A stretch of DNA of 64,000 bases from Symsagittifera roscoffensis (GCF_963678635.1 NC_087065.1:63266754-63330753), one strand, 5' to 3'; shown: positions 39,303 through 51,120, numbered from the stretch's first letter. Numbers and translations: made by a program. The notes: generated from the letters alone by a model not told the origin.

Positions 39303-39655
39303 TCATGGACGCCTTTTCTCAGGGATTTGACCCCCTGCCGACCCAAAGGATCCCCCCTTTAACTATTTTGAGATATCAATTTTTGGCTGACGTACCCAAA
39401 AATTTTTCTAAAAGCGCCTTTGGCGCCAATATATACTTTTTTTGAGGGGGGAGCGCTCGCCGAAAAAACGCGGATTTTTTGTCAAAATTTTCCAAAAAGT
39501 GCCTAAAAACGCTTTTTTTGGCCAAACCACGGTCTTTTTAGTACTTTGGGAGAGCTCGGAAAATCAAAATTGGTCGGCTTAAAAAAAGGTCGACAATATT
39601 TTTGAAATTTTTTTGAAAATTCGCCCCCTTCGAGAAAATCTTAGATCCGCCCCTG
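39303..39655 (-). mobile_element. hAT-type MITE, copy D (one end missing)
   Basis: Ends with gagaaaatcttagatccgcccctg at 39655, the TIR of the family. The other end lacks the TIR and starts inside the ggacgcc... block, so the copy is truncated; no target duplication is seen. Confidence 0.75.
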
Positions 39656-39994
39656 CTTGTTGTTCTCATATTTATTAAAGGCCCAGAGTTAAGTAAAGGC
39701 TCTAATGAAGACAATTTTTTTAATGCCATAAAGTTTTAAAAAGCAGTTCCCCATCCCTTCTCCCATTCAATACAGATGGTTGGTTTTAGCAAAGCTGCCG
39801 GTTCTTAGAAAAGAGCGCTTCAAATCATTCTTTTGCCTGGCCACCGCTTCACAACAAATACAATTTAATATACAGGTATACAGTTTAACTAAAAGTTTTA
39901 CAAGGTTAAGTATGGCTAAGGGTTGATAACTTTTCATAAACTTACACGCGGTTCATCACATATAAATATAAATATCGCCCCCCGTAATTATATA

Positions 39995-40238
39995 GGGAGC
40001 GGTGGTGAAGTGGTTACGTCTCCGCCTCTCAATCGAAAGGTCGGATGTTCGAGGCCCACCATGATCCGTGCTCGTTGCTTGAGGGTGAAGCAACATTACC
40101 CAGCCCAGAAAAATAACCAAAAAAAAAATAATTGCATGTAGTTCTTAAAACAGGGGCACAACAGCGGTTCGCCGTGATGAGCTGTACAGCTCTTGTGTTG
40201 GTCCTTTCCCCCGTGGATAAATGATCTTAAAGTAAAAG
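39995..40238 (+). mobile_element. tRNA-derived SINE
   Basis: Head is tRNA-like: A box ggtggtgaagtggtta (40001-40016) and B box within ggtcggatgttcgaggccc (40039-40057). The body has gagggtgaagcaacattaccc and ends near cccccgtggataaatgatcttaaag. A second copy is antisense in a RIMBP intron (6890-7030). No real tRNA gene: the cloverleaf and anticodon arm are not intact. Confidence 0.75.
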
Positions 40239-40400
40239 AGGCGCAACATTAGCTAGCCCGGAAAAATAACCAAAAAAAATGCATGCTAATCTTAACCAGG
40301 TACACAACGGCGGTGCTCCTTGAAAAGCTGAACACCTCTTATTAGTCCTTTCATTCCCCTTGATGTTAGATCCTCCTAATAAAAACCATTTTACTCGTTT
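40239..40400 (+). mobile_element. second SINE fragment, 3' part
   Basis: Repeats the SINE body in tandem: gaggcgcaacattagctagcccggaaaaataacc..., then a tail with cccttgatgttagatcc. Lacks the tRNA-like head. Confidence 0.55.
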
Positions 40401-40485
40401 TATCAGTTTGATTTGTAAATTATTTGGCAAATGAGTTATGAAAATATAAAGTTCTTTCTATTTATGATTGATTTAATATTTAGGT

Positions 40486-40927
40486 TCAAGCACTTATTTT
40501 TGTTTGTGTTTCCCCCAATAAATGCAATTTTTTCAGAATGTCAAAATTTCCACCGGTTAAAACTACCACAATGTTTTGACATTCTGAGAAGTATTTTTTG
40601 ACAATCTCTGGCTGCATTAAGGCCGCAGCCGCCAGAGCAGCCGTTGGTTCAGTCATTATTTTCATACTCTCTAGCAGGAACACTAGAGCTGAAATCGCGC
40701 CAGTGTCTGGCACTTGAATGATGTCGTCAACATACTCTAGTATATGTTCAAGGGCGAACGGAGTGACTGAAGTATTGCTGATTCCGTCGCAAATGGTATC
40801 GCGACGCTCCGTCGGCTGTATCGCTTCTCCGAGTTGAAAAGAGTTCTTCAGGTTGAGAGAAGTGTCGTGTTCTACGCCATAGACTTTGATTTTGTTGTTT
40901 TTGTTCTTCATTGCTGTTGATATACCT
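40486..40927 (-). CDS. PLP enzyme exon 3
   Basis: Starts with the base completing the Ala codon, then GISTAMKNKNNKIKVYGVE, directly continuing GGLLA. Ends TGA. Contains TEPTAALAAAALMQPE and VVVLTGGNFDI. Confidence 0.88.
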
Positions 40928-43900
40928 CTAAAACATTGTCAAATTTTTAGAGCAAAACAAAGTAAAAATCGGGCCTAGGTACGCAATTTGAAACGCGGCA
41001 ATCGCGACCCAACATTAGCAAGCCAAAAATCGCAACACAAAAACTTCGGCGCAAGTTTGCTCGACCCAAAAAAGTTAAGTAGCCACTTTGTGCGACCCAA
41101 AAGAATCAAGTCGTTATTTTGCTGAGCCAAAAAAAAAATTCGAAATTGCGCGACCCATCATAAAAATCCGTACGACTTTTACTTTTCGCAGGAAACATAA
41201 ATCGTGATTTTGCAGGACTTTTAGCAATTTATGTAGCATTAAACTTTTATCAACCCATTTGATGAAACTTTACAAAAATTTTAGGTTTAAAATTCTCTAA
41301 GTTGTAGAGAGTATTGACTTTATGGATAACTCTCTGAAAATTCGATTGAATAACAATTGTCTAAAAAAATTGTTGAAAACAATTTGTCACATTTTGGAGG
41401 AAAAAAAATTTCAAGCGTTTCCCCAAGTTTAAAAACAATGGGATATCAAGTAAAGAGAAATAGATTAACCGTGACTGCTTTATTTATATTTTTAAATGAT
41501 GTTGACAGTTGCTGCATACTTGTTGGCATTTTTCCAGAGCTCTGCAGAGTTGAGTTGCTGGGTGGAGATAAAATAGACTCTATTTCAAGTCAAGCGTTTT
41601 TCGAAGTTTTCTAATGATTCTAAGCTTTTTCATTCGAATCGCAGTACTCGTGCTTGCATGCCAATTGATCCGAAAAAGAACCGATTCTGAAGCTATGTGA
41701 CGACAAGAAAAAATATTTGGCTCGCAGCTTTTTTTGAGTTTAAACGTTTAAAAAACGTTTAAAAAACAGAAACTTTTGTAAAAAAAAAACTAGCGCATCA
41801 TTTTTGCGGTAAAATTTTAGCTTTAAGTAGATAGTTTTACAGTCAATAACCGGGCAGTCCATCTCCTCAAGTGGGTTGCTTCAAGGGTGTGTTTTAGGTC
41901 CACTGCTTTTTATGTTTTTCAAAATGATCTCTATCTAATGAAATAACCATATTTGCTAAAGACACCATCTTCTTTGCTTCAAAAAATGCATTGTTGTCAA
42001 CTAATATTTAGGATAAAAATTGATGATAATCTGAAAATTACGTGTGATACTGACCTAAATCGCCATTATTTGGCAAAATTAAACGCTATTTTTTGTGCAA
42101 GAACAATTTCACAATCCTTTCATTATGCCTTTTATGCAATATGCAAAAACAGTAACTTCATATGGAGATGTTTACAGGGCAGCAACTAAATGTAATCTAA
42201 ATTTCCAAAAAATTTTTTTTGACGAACAGTTGTTTTCAAAAGAAACATACACTAGACACAATTTTTTTTTGTGCAAAACTTAGAAAAGCATTTTTCAGCA
42301 GTGTAAATTGTCATCAATTGTAAAGTTACCAGTTCAGTCCAACTGTTTTTGAAGAAAGGAGTTGAGCAAAAAAATTACTTGCATTTTCGAAACATAGAAC
42401 GATTATAACGAGTAAGACTTCTACCATCACAAAAAAAACGATGTCTCACTTTCCTACTTCCACCAGAAAAATTGAAATTTAGCGAGGGGTGAAAAAAACA
42501 TTAGAAAGTCGATTTCAAAGTTTAAAATTTTTAATGGATCATTTGTTTCTGATCAAATTACCTTTGAATCACTTTACCATTTGTTAGGCTTTTCGTGGAT
42601 ACTCGTTGCATATGAGCGTCCCTGGTGTTCGATTATTTACACACACTGTTTAAGCTCTGCATGTCAAATATCAGAAATGAATTCAAAGTCAGAATTGTCT
42701 TTTGTATCAGAAACTTTTGAAAGATTTTTTTGCCATTTTGCTTTGCATTCACTTTATTCTTTTTCCACTTCTTGAGATCGACTGCTATTTTAAAATCCTA
42801 GGTCGTTTAAGATATCAAATAAACTCATTTTTTTAAAAAAAATTTTCTATAGCATAATGGACAACTCACGCCAATAATCCTCCGGAACCACTGGGCACGA
42901 TCACTGCGTCGACATCCGGCACCTGGTTGAGGATTTCAAGAGCTACAGTTCCGTGTCCAGATACACTCGCTGGCTCCACTGACGCAAAAATAGTGTACGC
43001 TCCAAGTTCTGCTTCTAGTCGGGGGATGATGGAGTTTCTGGATTCCCAACCTTTCGGGTATAAATGAATTTTTCCGCCGTATTTTTCGATGGAGCCCATC
43101 TTAAATGGTGAACACGACACGGGACAAGCTACATGACAGTCCAACCCCACCAAAGAAGCAGCATACGCTAAAGTAACCCTAAATTTATTTAATGATCTTC
43201 GGTTTCTGATTTTGGTGTTTTTCAAGAAGGCAAGATTTATTAGATTTTAGCAAGATATCCACCACCTCATAAAGTTCGCCAAACTCAATTTTCTAAATAG
43301 CCTTTAGAGGAGTGCGCGCCAATAAAGTACAACTATTTGTTAACTTATGCCTAAAGGTTATATCAAAAACGCTCTTTCGAAACATTAAAAGTTTTTGGCT
43401 TGCAAGTAAATTGGTCGGCCAAAAAAAGACACAACATTTTTCATATCAAAAACAAAGGGTATATAATAGAAGTCAGCTTCTAACAGCCAAAATGCGATTA
43501 AAAAGGCGCGTATAAAGTCAGGTTATGGCTATCAAATCAATAGAAAATTGATGGGTCATATAAGTTTATTGGGCCTTGTCTCAAGATGCTGTAGGCTTCA
43601 AACTCTAACAGAAAAGTTTCTTCGTAAGTGATGTCAAGTTGAAAAATCACTCTGTAACAAACTTTTGGCAGTTTAAATGACGCTCCCTGATAAGTAATTG
43701 GGACCAAGTTAACATCCTCCCCCCTAAACACGTTTAGGGGGGAGGATGTTAACTTGGTTCTAAGTTGGGAATTTTCAGCCAATCAGAATCGAGCATTTTA
43801 CATGCAGCGCTCAGCAAATTTAAGCGCTGGGGTGGAGGATCTCAACTTGGTGGTCTATTAGGGGGTGGTGGGGGGGGGGGATGTTAACTTGATCCTGTAA

Positions 43901-44187
43901 TTGTTATATCACAATTAACCTAAGCCGGCACCGAAGTTTCCGCTGCTTCTGGTCAAAACGCCTTTGCTGCTGAGATTCGGTTGCTCTGCGTGGAGTTTGA
44001 TAACAGAGTTGAGCGCTCCTCTGGCCTTGAAACTACCTGTTTTCTGGAAGTTTTCGCACTTAAAATGAACCCTTTTTCCCGGCGTGAATTCTTTTTCGAA
44101 GGAACTGCTAGTAAGTACTGGTGTTTCGTGAAGGTACTCTCTTATACGTGCGTGTGCATCTTCAATGTCTTTGATTGTAATTAACAT
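40486..44187 (-). CDS. serine racemase/threonine dehydratase-type PLP enzyme, 3 exons, 335 aa
   Basis: Fold-type II PLP enzyme; family members racemise serine or aspartate, or deaminate serine/threonine or hydroxyaspartate. Exons 44187-43920, 43167-42870 and 40927-40486 join in phase (1008 nt, 336 codons with TGA), close to the usual 330-340 aa. Visible sites: PLP Lys54 in GSFKARGA, the substrate-loop SSGNFGAG with Ser82 where serine racemases carry their re-face catalytic serine, the phosphate loop GSGGLLAG near 183-190, EPTAALAAAA and a C-terminal VVVLTGGNFDI. No ACT regulatory domain, so it is not the biosynthetic type. Cytosolic, no targeting signal. Which reaction predominates cannot be told from sequence. 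Confidence 0.9.
40928..42869 (-). other. PLP enzyme intron 2 with LINE fragment and repeat
   Basis: Ends at acceptor gttttag. Contains degenerate tgcgacccaaaa-type words (about 40975-41165) and a LINE RT fragment on the plus strand (41850-42285). Otherwise nothing is seen. Confidence 0.65.
41850..42285 (+). pseudogene. LINE reverse transcriptase fragment
   Basis: Plus-strand translation gives SSGLLQGCVLGPLLFMFF (the RT SGVPQGSVLGPLLF motif), then a diverged YADD region (IFAKDTIFFASKNALL) and KIDDNLK, the usual GV.ID..L context, in two frames. Decayed; no flanking ORF2 remains. Confidence 0.7.
42870..43167 (-). CDS. PLP enzyme exon 2
   Basis: Phase 1 in, phase 2 out; donor GC|GTGAGT. Encodes AYAASLVGLDCHVACP through VPDVDAVIVPSGSGGLLA, the core of the large domain. 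Confidence 0.88.
43168..43919 (-). other. PLP enzyme intron 1, with palindrome
   Basis: Donor GTTAAT, acceptor ACTTTAG|CG (43168). The acceptor three codons earlier (TTTAG|GGTT) would break the frame, so this one is chosen. Contains the 43703-43758 palindrome and a third half-copy at 43881-43895. Confidence 0.75.
43703..43758. repeat. perfect 56-bp palindrome
   Basis: Arms of 27 nt (43703-43729 and 43732-43758) with a 2-nt centre: ACCAAGTTAACATCC...GGATGTTAACTTGGT. A further half-arm atgttaacttgatcc lies at 43881-43895 after a G run. Likely a foldback/MITE-like insertion in an intron. Confidence 0.9.
43920..44187 (-). CDS. PLP enzyme exon 1
   Basis: ATG at 44185-44187, ends in phase 1 with donor TTAG|GTTAAT. 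Encodes the PLP lysine and SSGNFGAG loop. Upstream ATG alternatives were not seen. Confidence 0.85.
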
Positions 44188-45780
44188 GATCGACTACTAA
44201 TACTGGGCCACTGAAGTGTACCAGCAAAAACAAAGCTGCTATTAAATCGAATAGAAGCAATAACTGATATATTTTATAGATTGAATGTGAAACTATTTCA
44301 AATGCATAAACAAGATGTTGGAATGGTTTTTAAAGTGATTTGAATAAAAACAGTTGAATATGTAGAACTTACAGTAACTGCATAAAAAACTGTCTAATGA
44401 AAAGTTGAACGTTTTTTTTTCGCTGTCACTAGCTTCTGGTGTTGTACAAATTCTTAACTTGTGTGTATATAGTCGAGCACAGATTGCAGTTTTTTTGACT
44501 GCTCAGCATGAAAACCAGCTCGATCGAAAATCCGCACATCACATAACATCAAAAAGTAAAGATATAAGCTTAGTCTTAACAACGATATATTTGGACCAAC
44601 TTGAATGATTCAATAAATGATTATTTAAAACGCAGGTTAATTTATTGCCTATACGCGTTGAGCACAGAAAAGTAAGTTGCGCGGAGAACGTTTTGCTAAT
44701 TATAAACGATGAAACTTTTTTTAAAATCATTTTTATCTTTTCAAGGTCGAGCAAAAATACTTTTTGATTTTTTCATTAAAGGCCAAAAAACGAAAGTAGG
44801 TAAAAATTTCAAGGATCTTTTTGGGATGCCGGTTTTGCTAAAAAATTGTTTTTTTTTGACGGTCGCACGCCTCAAACTTATAAAATGCTGGAACTAAAGT
44901 TGCCTGTAGAAAGCCTTCATTTCAGGGTTGATTGACGAAAATGGATGTCAGAATATAGTAGTGGTGATGGTATGAACTTCCTGAAGACAGGTATCTATAC
45001 TGATACTTTCTCATTCAAAAAGTATTAAATATAAAAACAGCATATAACAATATAACTGATGCCTTATTCTTTTTCATCCAGCAATCGCCGAACTGCATAA
45101 ATGTTCTTACAAACTGTTTTTCATATAAAAAAGTTCATAGGAAAAAATTAGGTTCATTTAGAAAGAAAAACTGTCCTTGATTATTTGTTTTGTACCTCGT
45201 CCCGAGTGATGAGTAGTGCAACTGCAGCTCACATATGTATGCTGAAGTGGTACTTATGACTCGGTAATATACAAAAACATAGTCCACGAAGTTTTTTTTT
45301 TATCATCGAGCCGTTTAAAATTGTGCGCAACCGTAGTTTTTGTGAGTGGTGCGAATTGCTCTTAATAGTTTTATTTTGGAGAACTGGTTCCTCTTGTCTT
45401 CTCCAAACACTCTCATCCCATCATTCTGTGAATACAGCTTTAAGTGACGAGAGTACACGTTTAGAGGAAGCAAGGATTCGAACAAGCTGTCGAATTCCCC
45501 AATTTTTTCACGTACTTTTAACGATTACAAATCAAAATAGTCAAATCCAATTTGAGATTTTGATTCTGTAGAATTTTAGGCTTAATCTTTGGGAGAAAAA
45601 AAAATTTTGAATGAAACATTTAGAAGTTTCTTGAATTCTGTCTTAAAATTCTATGATGTACCTCTGAGCCTGCTTGAGTGACACATTTTTGAATCAGCCA
45701 TGATATGAATCATTTACGAGCACTGAAATAAGATTTTGATTTGGAACTTTGAAAGACATAACGTAACGGGAATTTGGTTC
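44188..45780. other. gene-free DNA
   Basis: Upstream of the PLP enzyme; no clear TATA box or initiator stands out, and no other gene is seen. Confidence 0.4.
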
Positions 45781-45794
45781 TAAAAGGGCGAGGT

Positions 45795-45935
45795 TTGCGA
45801 TTTATGTTTCGACCCACTCGACCAGGCTGTCTATGTTTCGACTGTTTTCGACCGAGGAAAAGCATTTCGACAGTTCGACAAAGGAAAAACGTTTCAACCG
45901 AATTCGACCACAGAGTTTTTTCGACCGAAATGAAC
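45795..45935 (+). repeat. TTCGACC-rich repeat
   Basis: Degenerate tandem of words such as tttcgacc, ttcgacag and ttcgaccg. Related in vocabulary to 46985-47180. Confidence 0.55.
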
Positions 45936-46431
45936 TTCGAGATTTTTTTGAGAAAATGGTTTTTATAAAGCTCAATATGATTTTTATAGCTCTCATTTCA
46001 CAAACAGAGACCGTAATAATTGGGTTTGTTCAAAGTTCTGAACTTCATTTTCAGAGTTTTTCTGATCATTTTCAAAAAAACCAATGTAGACCAAAACTAT
46101 ATAAAGTCCAGATGGTTGAGAGCCAGATGAATGTCTTTGATTGATCCGATAAGATCAAAAGGCTTTGCTGGGCTCTTAGTCAAGGAACATCTGGTTTAAA
46201 GTTTCGTTCCGAGTTTTGGTGGTGAAATATATAGATTTTTTGAGATTAAGGTTTTAATAAAAATCAAAATGATTTATATAGCTCCCATTTCGCAAATAGA
46301 GACTGTGTTCAGTGTGTCAATAAAAAGTTTTGCCGATTTATTTTGATATTTCTTCGGTTTCTATTTTCTATTTTTATCTCAAAGATAAGTACTAACGTTG
46401 CTTATTTGCTTAATTGCTATAAGATGTTGAA

Positions 46432-46959
46432 GACTTTCCTTTTGTTGTTGAATGAATGTTTCATTTGGTTGTTTTATAGCTCTCTGTTTTTGTGGTGACA
46501 ATTTTGCCGTTGCCCCAATAAAATAGCTTATAATTTTTTGAACCATTTGCAGGCCTTCTCGTGGCGGTCCTGTATATGATCAGCAAAAATTCTGTTCTAG
46601 CTACCTTCACTTTAAAAATACACATATACTGGATTATTTTGCTAATTTCAAAAGTTTTACAGTTTTTCAAGCAAAAAAATCCGACATTAAAAAAATCCGA
46701 CTTTCCTTTTGTTGTTGAATGAATGTTTCATTTGGTTGTTTTATAGCTCTCTGTTTTTGTGGTGACAATTTTGCCGTTGCCCCAATAAAATAGCTTATAA
46801 TTTTTTGAACCATTTGCAGGCCTTCTCGTGGCGGTCCTGTATATGATCAGCAAAAATTCTGTTCTAGCTACCTTCACTTTAAAAATACACATATACTGGA
46901 TTATTTTGCTAATTTCAAAAGTTTTACAGTTTTTCAAGCAAAAAAATCCGACATTAAAA
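46432..46959. repeat. 261-bp tandem duplication
   Basis: 46432-46692 and 46699-46959 appear identical base for base, offset 267 bp, separated by 6 bp. Both copies contain the same 69-codon minus frame, which shows no homology and is probably not a gene. Confidence 0.9.
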
Positions 46960-46984
46960 TCAAATTCTGGGTAAAGTTTTGTTT

Positions 46985-47180
46985 GTATTCGACTTTATGT
47001 TTCGACTTTGAGTTTGGCTGTGCTCTAAAATCGTGTTCGACTTTATGTTTCGACCTTGTGTTCGTCTCTATGTGTCAACTTTGTGTTCGACTTTGTGTTC
47101 AAATTTATGGTTCAACTTTGTGCTCGACTTTATGTTTCGACTGTTTTCGACTTTATGTTTTGACTTTGAGTTCGACTACG
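46985..47180 (+). repeat. TTCGACTTTRTG minisatellite
   Basis: About 14 degenerate copies of a 12-14-bp unit ttcgactttgtg/ttcgactttatg. Confidence 0.8.
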
Positions 47181-47261
47181 GGGTCTTCTTGACTATGGAT
47201 TTTCGTCGAACTCTTACATGTGTTTGACCCGCCTCGGTCGAAAAATCGCAAACCTCGACCC

Positions 47262-48210
47262 GCAAACCTGTAGTGGCGATAGCGGCGATACATTGAAAAT
47301 GCGCGAGAGACGCGATAGATTGAAATTTAACTAGCTCTATCTATGAATTTCACATCTCGACATCTGCTCACCAACGAAATTTTGCGCTACATATTTTTTT
47401 CGACAGGTACCAAAAAATCAAGGCTCTTTCTTCTTAAAGACTTTTTCCCTGATTTTAAGGGCAACGATAAATATATAGGATCTTGAACCTATAAATATAC
47501 AAGCTCAACGTTTAACTGGCAAAAAATAGTTGAAAAATTTGGCAAATCTGGGAGCGACACCGCTGAAAACATTAGTTAATTTAAACTGGCTTTTATTTGC
47601 GCGAATTGACTGTTTTACATTGTTTTGTTTTAGTGTTTTAATTTAGTGTCTTGTAGCATCAACGCTTTCTTTTCGTTGAGGTTCACGTTCTGTTACAGTT
47701 CAGTTGGACTTCTTCCTGCCTCATCAGGATTGTGGCGATGTTTTTGCTCATAAATTCGTCAACGGTTTCGATGATAGTCCATGGTTGAACGTTTATCAGG
47801 TTTTTCGAAACTATCAGCATTTTTCAGAGTTACGTGTATGAAAGTGTAAACCCGCGACCGAAATTCCGTACTCCGCCCGATATTTGAGTCGCTCCAAGTC
47901 GCATCATAGCTAAAATGGGCGATAAAAGTCCTAACATGAGTTACGGACGCAAAGTTGCAACATGAATTGCACAAACTCGCATGATGGATTGATCAGCCAA
48001 AAAATTTTGGAAGAAACTGCGCAACCAAAAAACTTCGCATAGACATTGCATCAATCCAAAAGAGTTGTATAGATGAGTAAAAAGGACGGCAATTTGTTTT
48101 AATTTGAGCAGATGGATACTGTAGTTTCCAATTAGAGGTCCGCGACAAGCTGTTCGACTTTGTCGGTCGCGGAATTGCTATTTCCGCGACCGGAAATCCA
48201 TAGTCATAAT
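47262..48210. other. gene-free DNA
   Basis: No gene seen. A cgcgac/tcgcg vocabulary (47850-48010) fades into the next minisatellite. Confidence 0.4.
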
Positions 48211-48925
48211 GATCAAAAATTAGTCGCGGTGGTCGAAAAATTAGTCGCATCAGGTTGAAAAAAAAAGTCGCGGTGGTCGAAAAATTAGTCGCGGCATGGT
48301 CGAAAAGTTAATTGCGGCGGTCGAAAAATTAGTCGCATCAGGATCAAAAAATAAGTCGCGGCGGTCAAAAAAGTTATTCGCGTTCGTCAAAAACTTTGTG
48401 GCGGCATTGTCCAAAAGTTAGTCGCGGCATGATCGAATAATTAGTCGCATCAGGTTGAAAAAAAGTCGCGGTGGTCGAAAAATTAGTCGCGGCATGGTCG
48501 AATATTTAGTCGCGGCATGGTCGAACAATTAACGCGGGGGTCGACAAATTAGTCGCATCAGGTCGCGGCGGTCGATAGTTTTTCGCTTTCGTTGAAAATT
48601 TAGTCGCAGTACTGTCCAAAACTTAGTCGCGTTGGTCGAAGTGTTAGTCGCGGCATAGTCGAATAATTAGTCGCGGCGGTAAAAACTAGCAACAAATGCG
48701 AGAAAAATTAGTCGCGTTCGTTGAACAATTGGTCACGGCGGGCGAGTTAGTCGCGACATGGTAAAAAAAACTTGTCGCGGTGGTCCGAAATCTAGTCACA
48801 TCGTGGTCGAAAAAGCAGTCGCGGCGGTCAACAATTACTCGATGTAAGTTCAAAAAATATTCGCGGTGGTCGACGAGTTAGTCGCGCTAATCGAAAAAAT
48901 TGGTCGCTGTATGATCGAAAAACTT
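48211..48925 (+). repeat. GTCGAAAAATTAGTCGCGG minisatellite, about 0.7 kb
   Basis: Some 30 degenerate copies of a 19-24-bp unit such as tagtcgcggcatggtcgaaaa, with variants tagtcgcatcaggt and gtcgcggtggtcgaaa. Higher-order alternation of the variants is visible. Confidence 0.88.
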
Positions 48926-49689
48926 GTCTATGCTTGATCAAACAAATAGTCCGCCTTCTGCTCTGTTTTGATTTCTCTAGTCTTTTCGAGCAGAAAAATC
49001 TAGTTTCAACTCATTGGTAACCTCTTACAGTTCAATTTCAACCAAATCCTCTTCAACCTATGGAATTTTTCTCTTGTTGAATCCTGTTTTTTCATTCAGT
49101 TCTAGACCCAAAGGTAGTTTAAAATCATTTATCACAAAGTTTGCGTCGCTCCTGTCAGCATTCCCCTTCCATTCAAGTCACAAGCAGGATCTATCATTGA
49201 ATCATCATTTTTGTGCATATCTGCTGGAATGCAACAGTTATCCGTTGAAGCAATGCGAAGCTTCTGTATCTCGTACCGAGCAGCACATCTTTTGCTCAAT
49301 CATTAGCAAGCTGCCGTCTTTGTGCACCTTTGTGATCTAAAAATGAGCTCATCACTCCTTCAGCAGCTTTTTTCTTGGGGGGAATTATTCTGCAAAAAAC
49401 AGAGACATAGTCTCTCACAGAGTAAGTCTTTGCATTGGTGGTTCTTTGGTCAAACCTCTTTTTATGTCTGAGTTGTGCCTGCGGATTTTCTTCTGTTTAG
49501 ATCATTAAGCTCTAAAGATCTGAGATATTCTCGAATATTGGCTTTTGGAGCCGTCTTTTCCCTTCGTACACAGGGTTACACACTTTCAACGTAAGTGCTT
49601 TTTATGCCCAGTTTGCATCATACTGGGTTGATCAGAGTGGCGGAATGCTCTATGCATTTCAGGCTCACGTTAATTGCTGTAATTGTTTA
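48926..49689. other. gene-free DNA
   Basis: No supported gene; may include the degraded 3' end of the gypsy-type remnant to the right. Confidence 0.4.
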
Positions 49690-51120
49690 TCCCAGCCATC
49701 TCAGTATAGTGAACAGTAAACTTTCAACTTAGCAGTTTTTCAAAATGCAAAGCTCTCAAAATCTGTAGCCTGCAATTTAGTCTCTCCGCCAGACCATTCG
49801 TTTGCGGGTAAACGGTGGTCGAGTGTGCTTGTGCCTTGTGAGAGCTCCCTATTAGCATCTTTGAGGCTCTCGAACCAGTGCTTTACTTTTGACTGACTGG
49901 AATGAGATCAGACAACCACGCCTGGTAATCAGGTGAATGAGATAAATGTCTGGTAGCGTGTGTCTTCATCCAATGCTGTTACAAAGGGACTGCCTAAGCA
50001 TAATCCGTCAAAAAATCTATCATAACCAGCAGCTGGTTATAACCCGTGGCTATCAAGCAGATTTTCTGATTGCTGTCTTCCCATATTTCGTTAAATGCCG
50101 ACTGTTTGATCAATTGCGAAGGATACCTAAATTTCCTCCGGTCTTCCACGATAAACAGGCAGACATCATTTCCCTTCAGGCTTCGCTTAGTTCCGGTTTT
50201 TCGAACAGCTTTTAAATTCAAGCATAAACCTTGTCAGAGCCTTGATGTCCCATCTGATCATTTAAGTGAAGCAGCAACTTTGATTAATAAATTTGTGCCA
50301 AGGTTATTGAGTTATATTTAATCAATACCCTTTTACCTTTTTAATTTGCTTGCAACCTACAATTTTTTTGCTGAAGTTCTGCGACACCTTTATCGACTGC
50401 TCTGTTGTCTATCCACCTCTTTACTCTGATCGTCTTTCTAGTATTCTTTTGAGCACTTAGGAAACCTGATAGTCGAGATATGCCTCTCAAATAAATTGTT
50501 TTTTCAATTGTGCGCTGATAACAATTGTGCGCTCGTCAGCATGGTTCTTCAAATTCTTTCTTTCAAGCTCCTGTCTTGTGTGGGATTCATACTCACAGCT
50601 CCCTTCTTATGAGGGAACGCGCCTCGTCTCCTAATTCGTAACTATGCATAATTCCTATGCATAACATCCTATCTCAGTCGCTTGTCTCGAGAAACGCTAG
50701 CACTCCAAATCAAAACACCCTTTAACAATTGTAGTTTTTTTAGCCATTTGCCATTTGATTCAACCTTTAAGATGATCTATCTCAGGATCAGCTTGTCTGA
50801 AGCTAAATCGAATTTCGCCGGTCTCCTTCAAAAACATGAGCAACTAGACAACCCGTCGGATGTTTTAGATTTCATCAAAAAAAAATTTCAAAAAAAATTA
50901 ACTCATTATGACTATTCAAAATCCGTTCCGTATCAGCGGTTTAAACGGTCAATTCTTATGTTCTAATTATATTGGTACCCTGGCCTGATTTACCATGATT
51001 TATTTTAACTGGCTTCCGTTCATGACTCCTTAAGTGATCTTTTTTTCGTAACATGACGTCAATTTAATCTATCGCATTTTTGTACAAGATCGCGCCCCAG
51101 GATGCATCAGAGTCGTCAAG
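49690..51120 (-). pseudogene. degraded gypsy-type pol: RNase H and integrase
   Basis: Minus strand. About 51120-51030 reads DDSDASWGAILYKN, like the RNase H DAS...GAVL motif. 50230-49994 ends GYNQLLVMIDFLTDYA, the integrase first-Asp region, and about 49850-49770 reads STTVYPQTNGLAERLN, the integrase third catalytic region. Several stops and shifts lie between. Not related closely to the element at 14906, which uses HAPWTNGLVEG in that place. Confidence 0.65.

Noticed and set aside
39995-40070. Possible tRNA gene
   Set aside because: A and B boxes exist but acceptor stem and anticodon arm do not fold; body and second copy show it is a SINE.
46461-46937. Two identical 69-codon minus ORFs
   Set aside because: They reflect a tandem duplication; no homology or splice context.
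48211-48925. CRISPR-like array
   Set aside because: Eukaryotic context, no unique spacers, degenerate short units: a minisatellite.
50682-50966. 94-codon plus ORF
   Set aside because: Antisense to a degraded minus-strand pol region and without homology.
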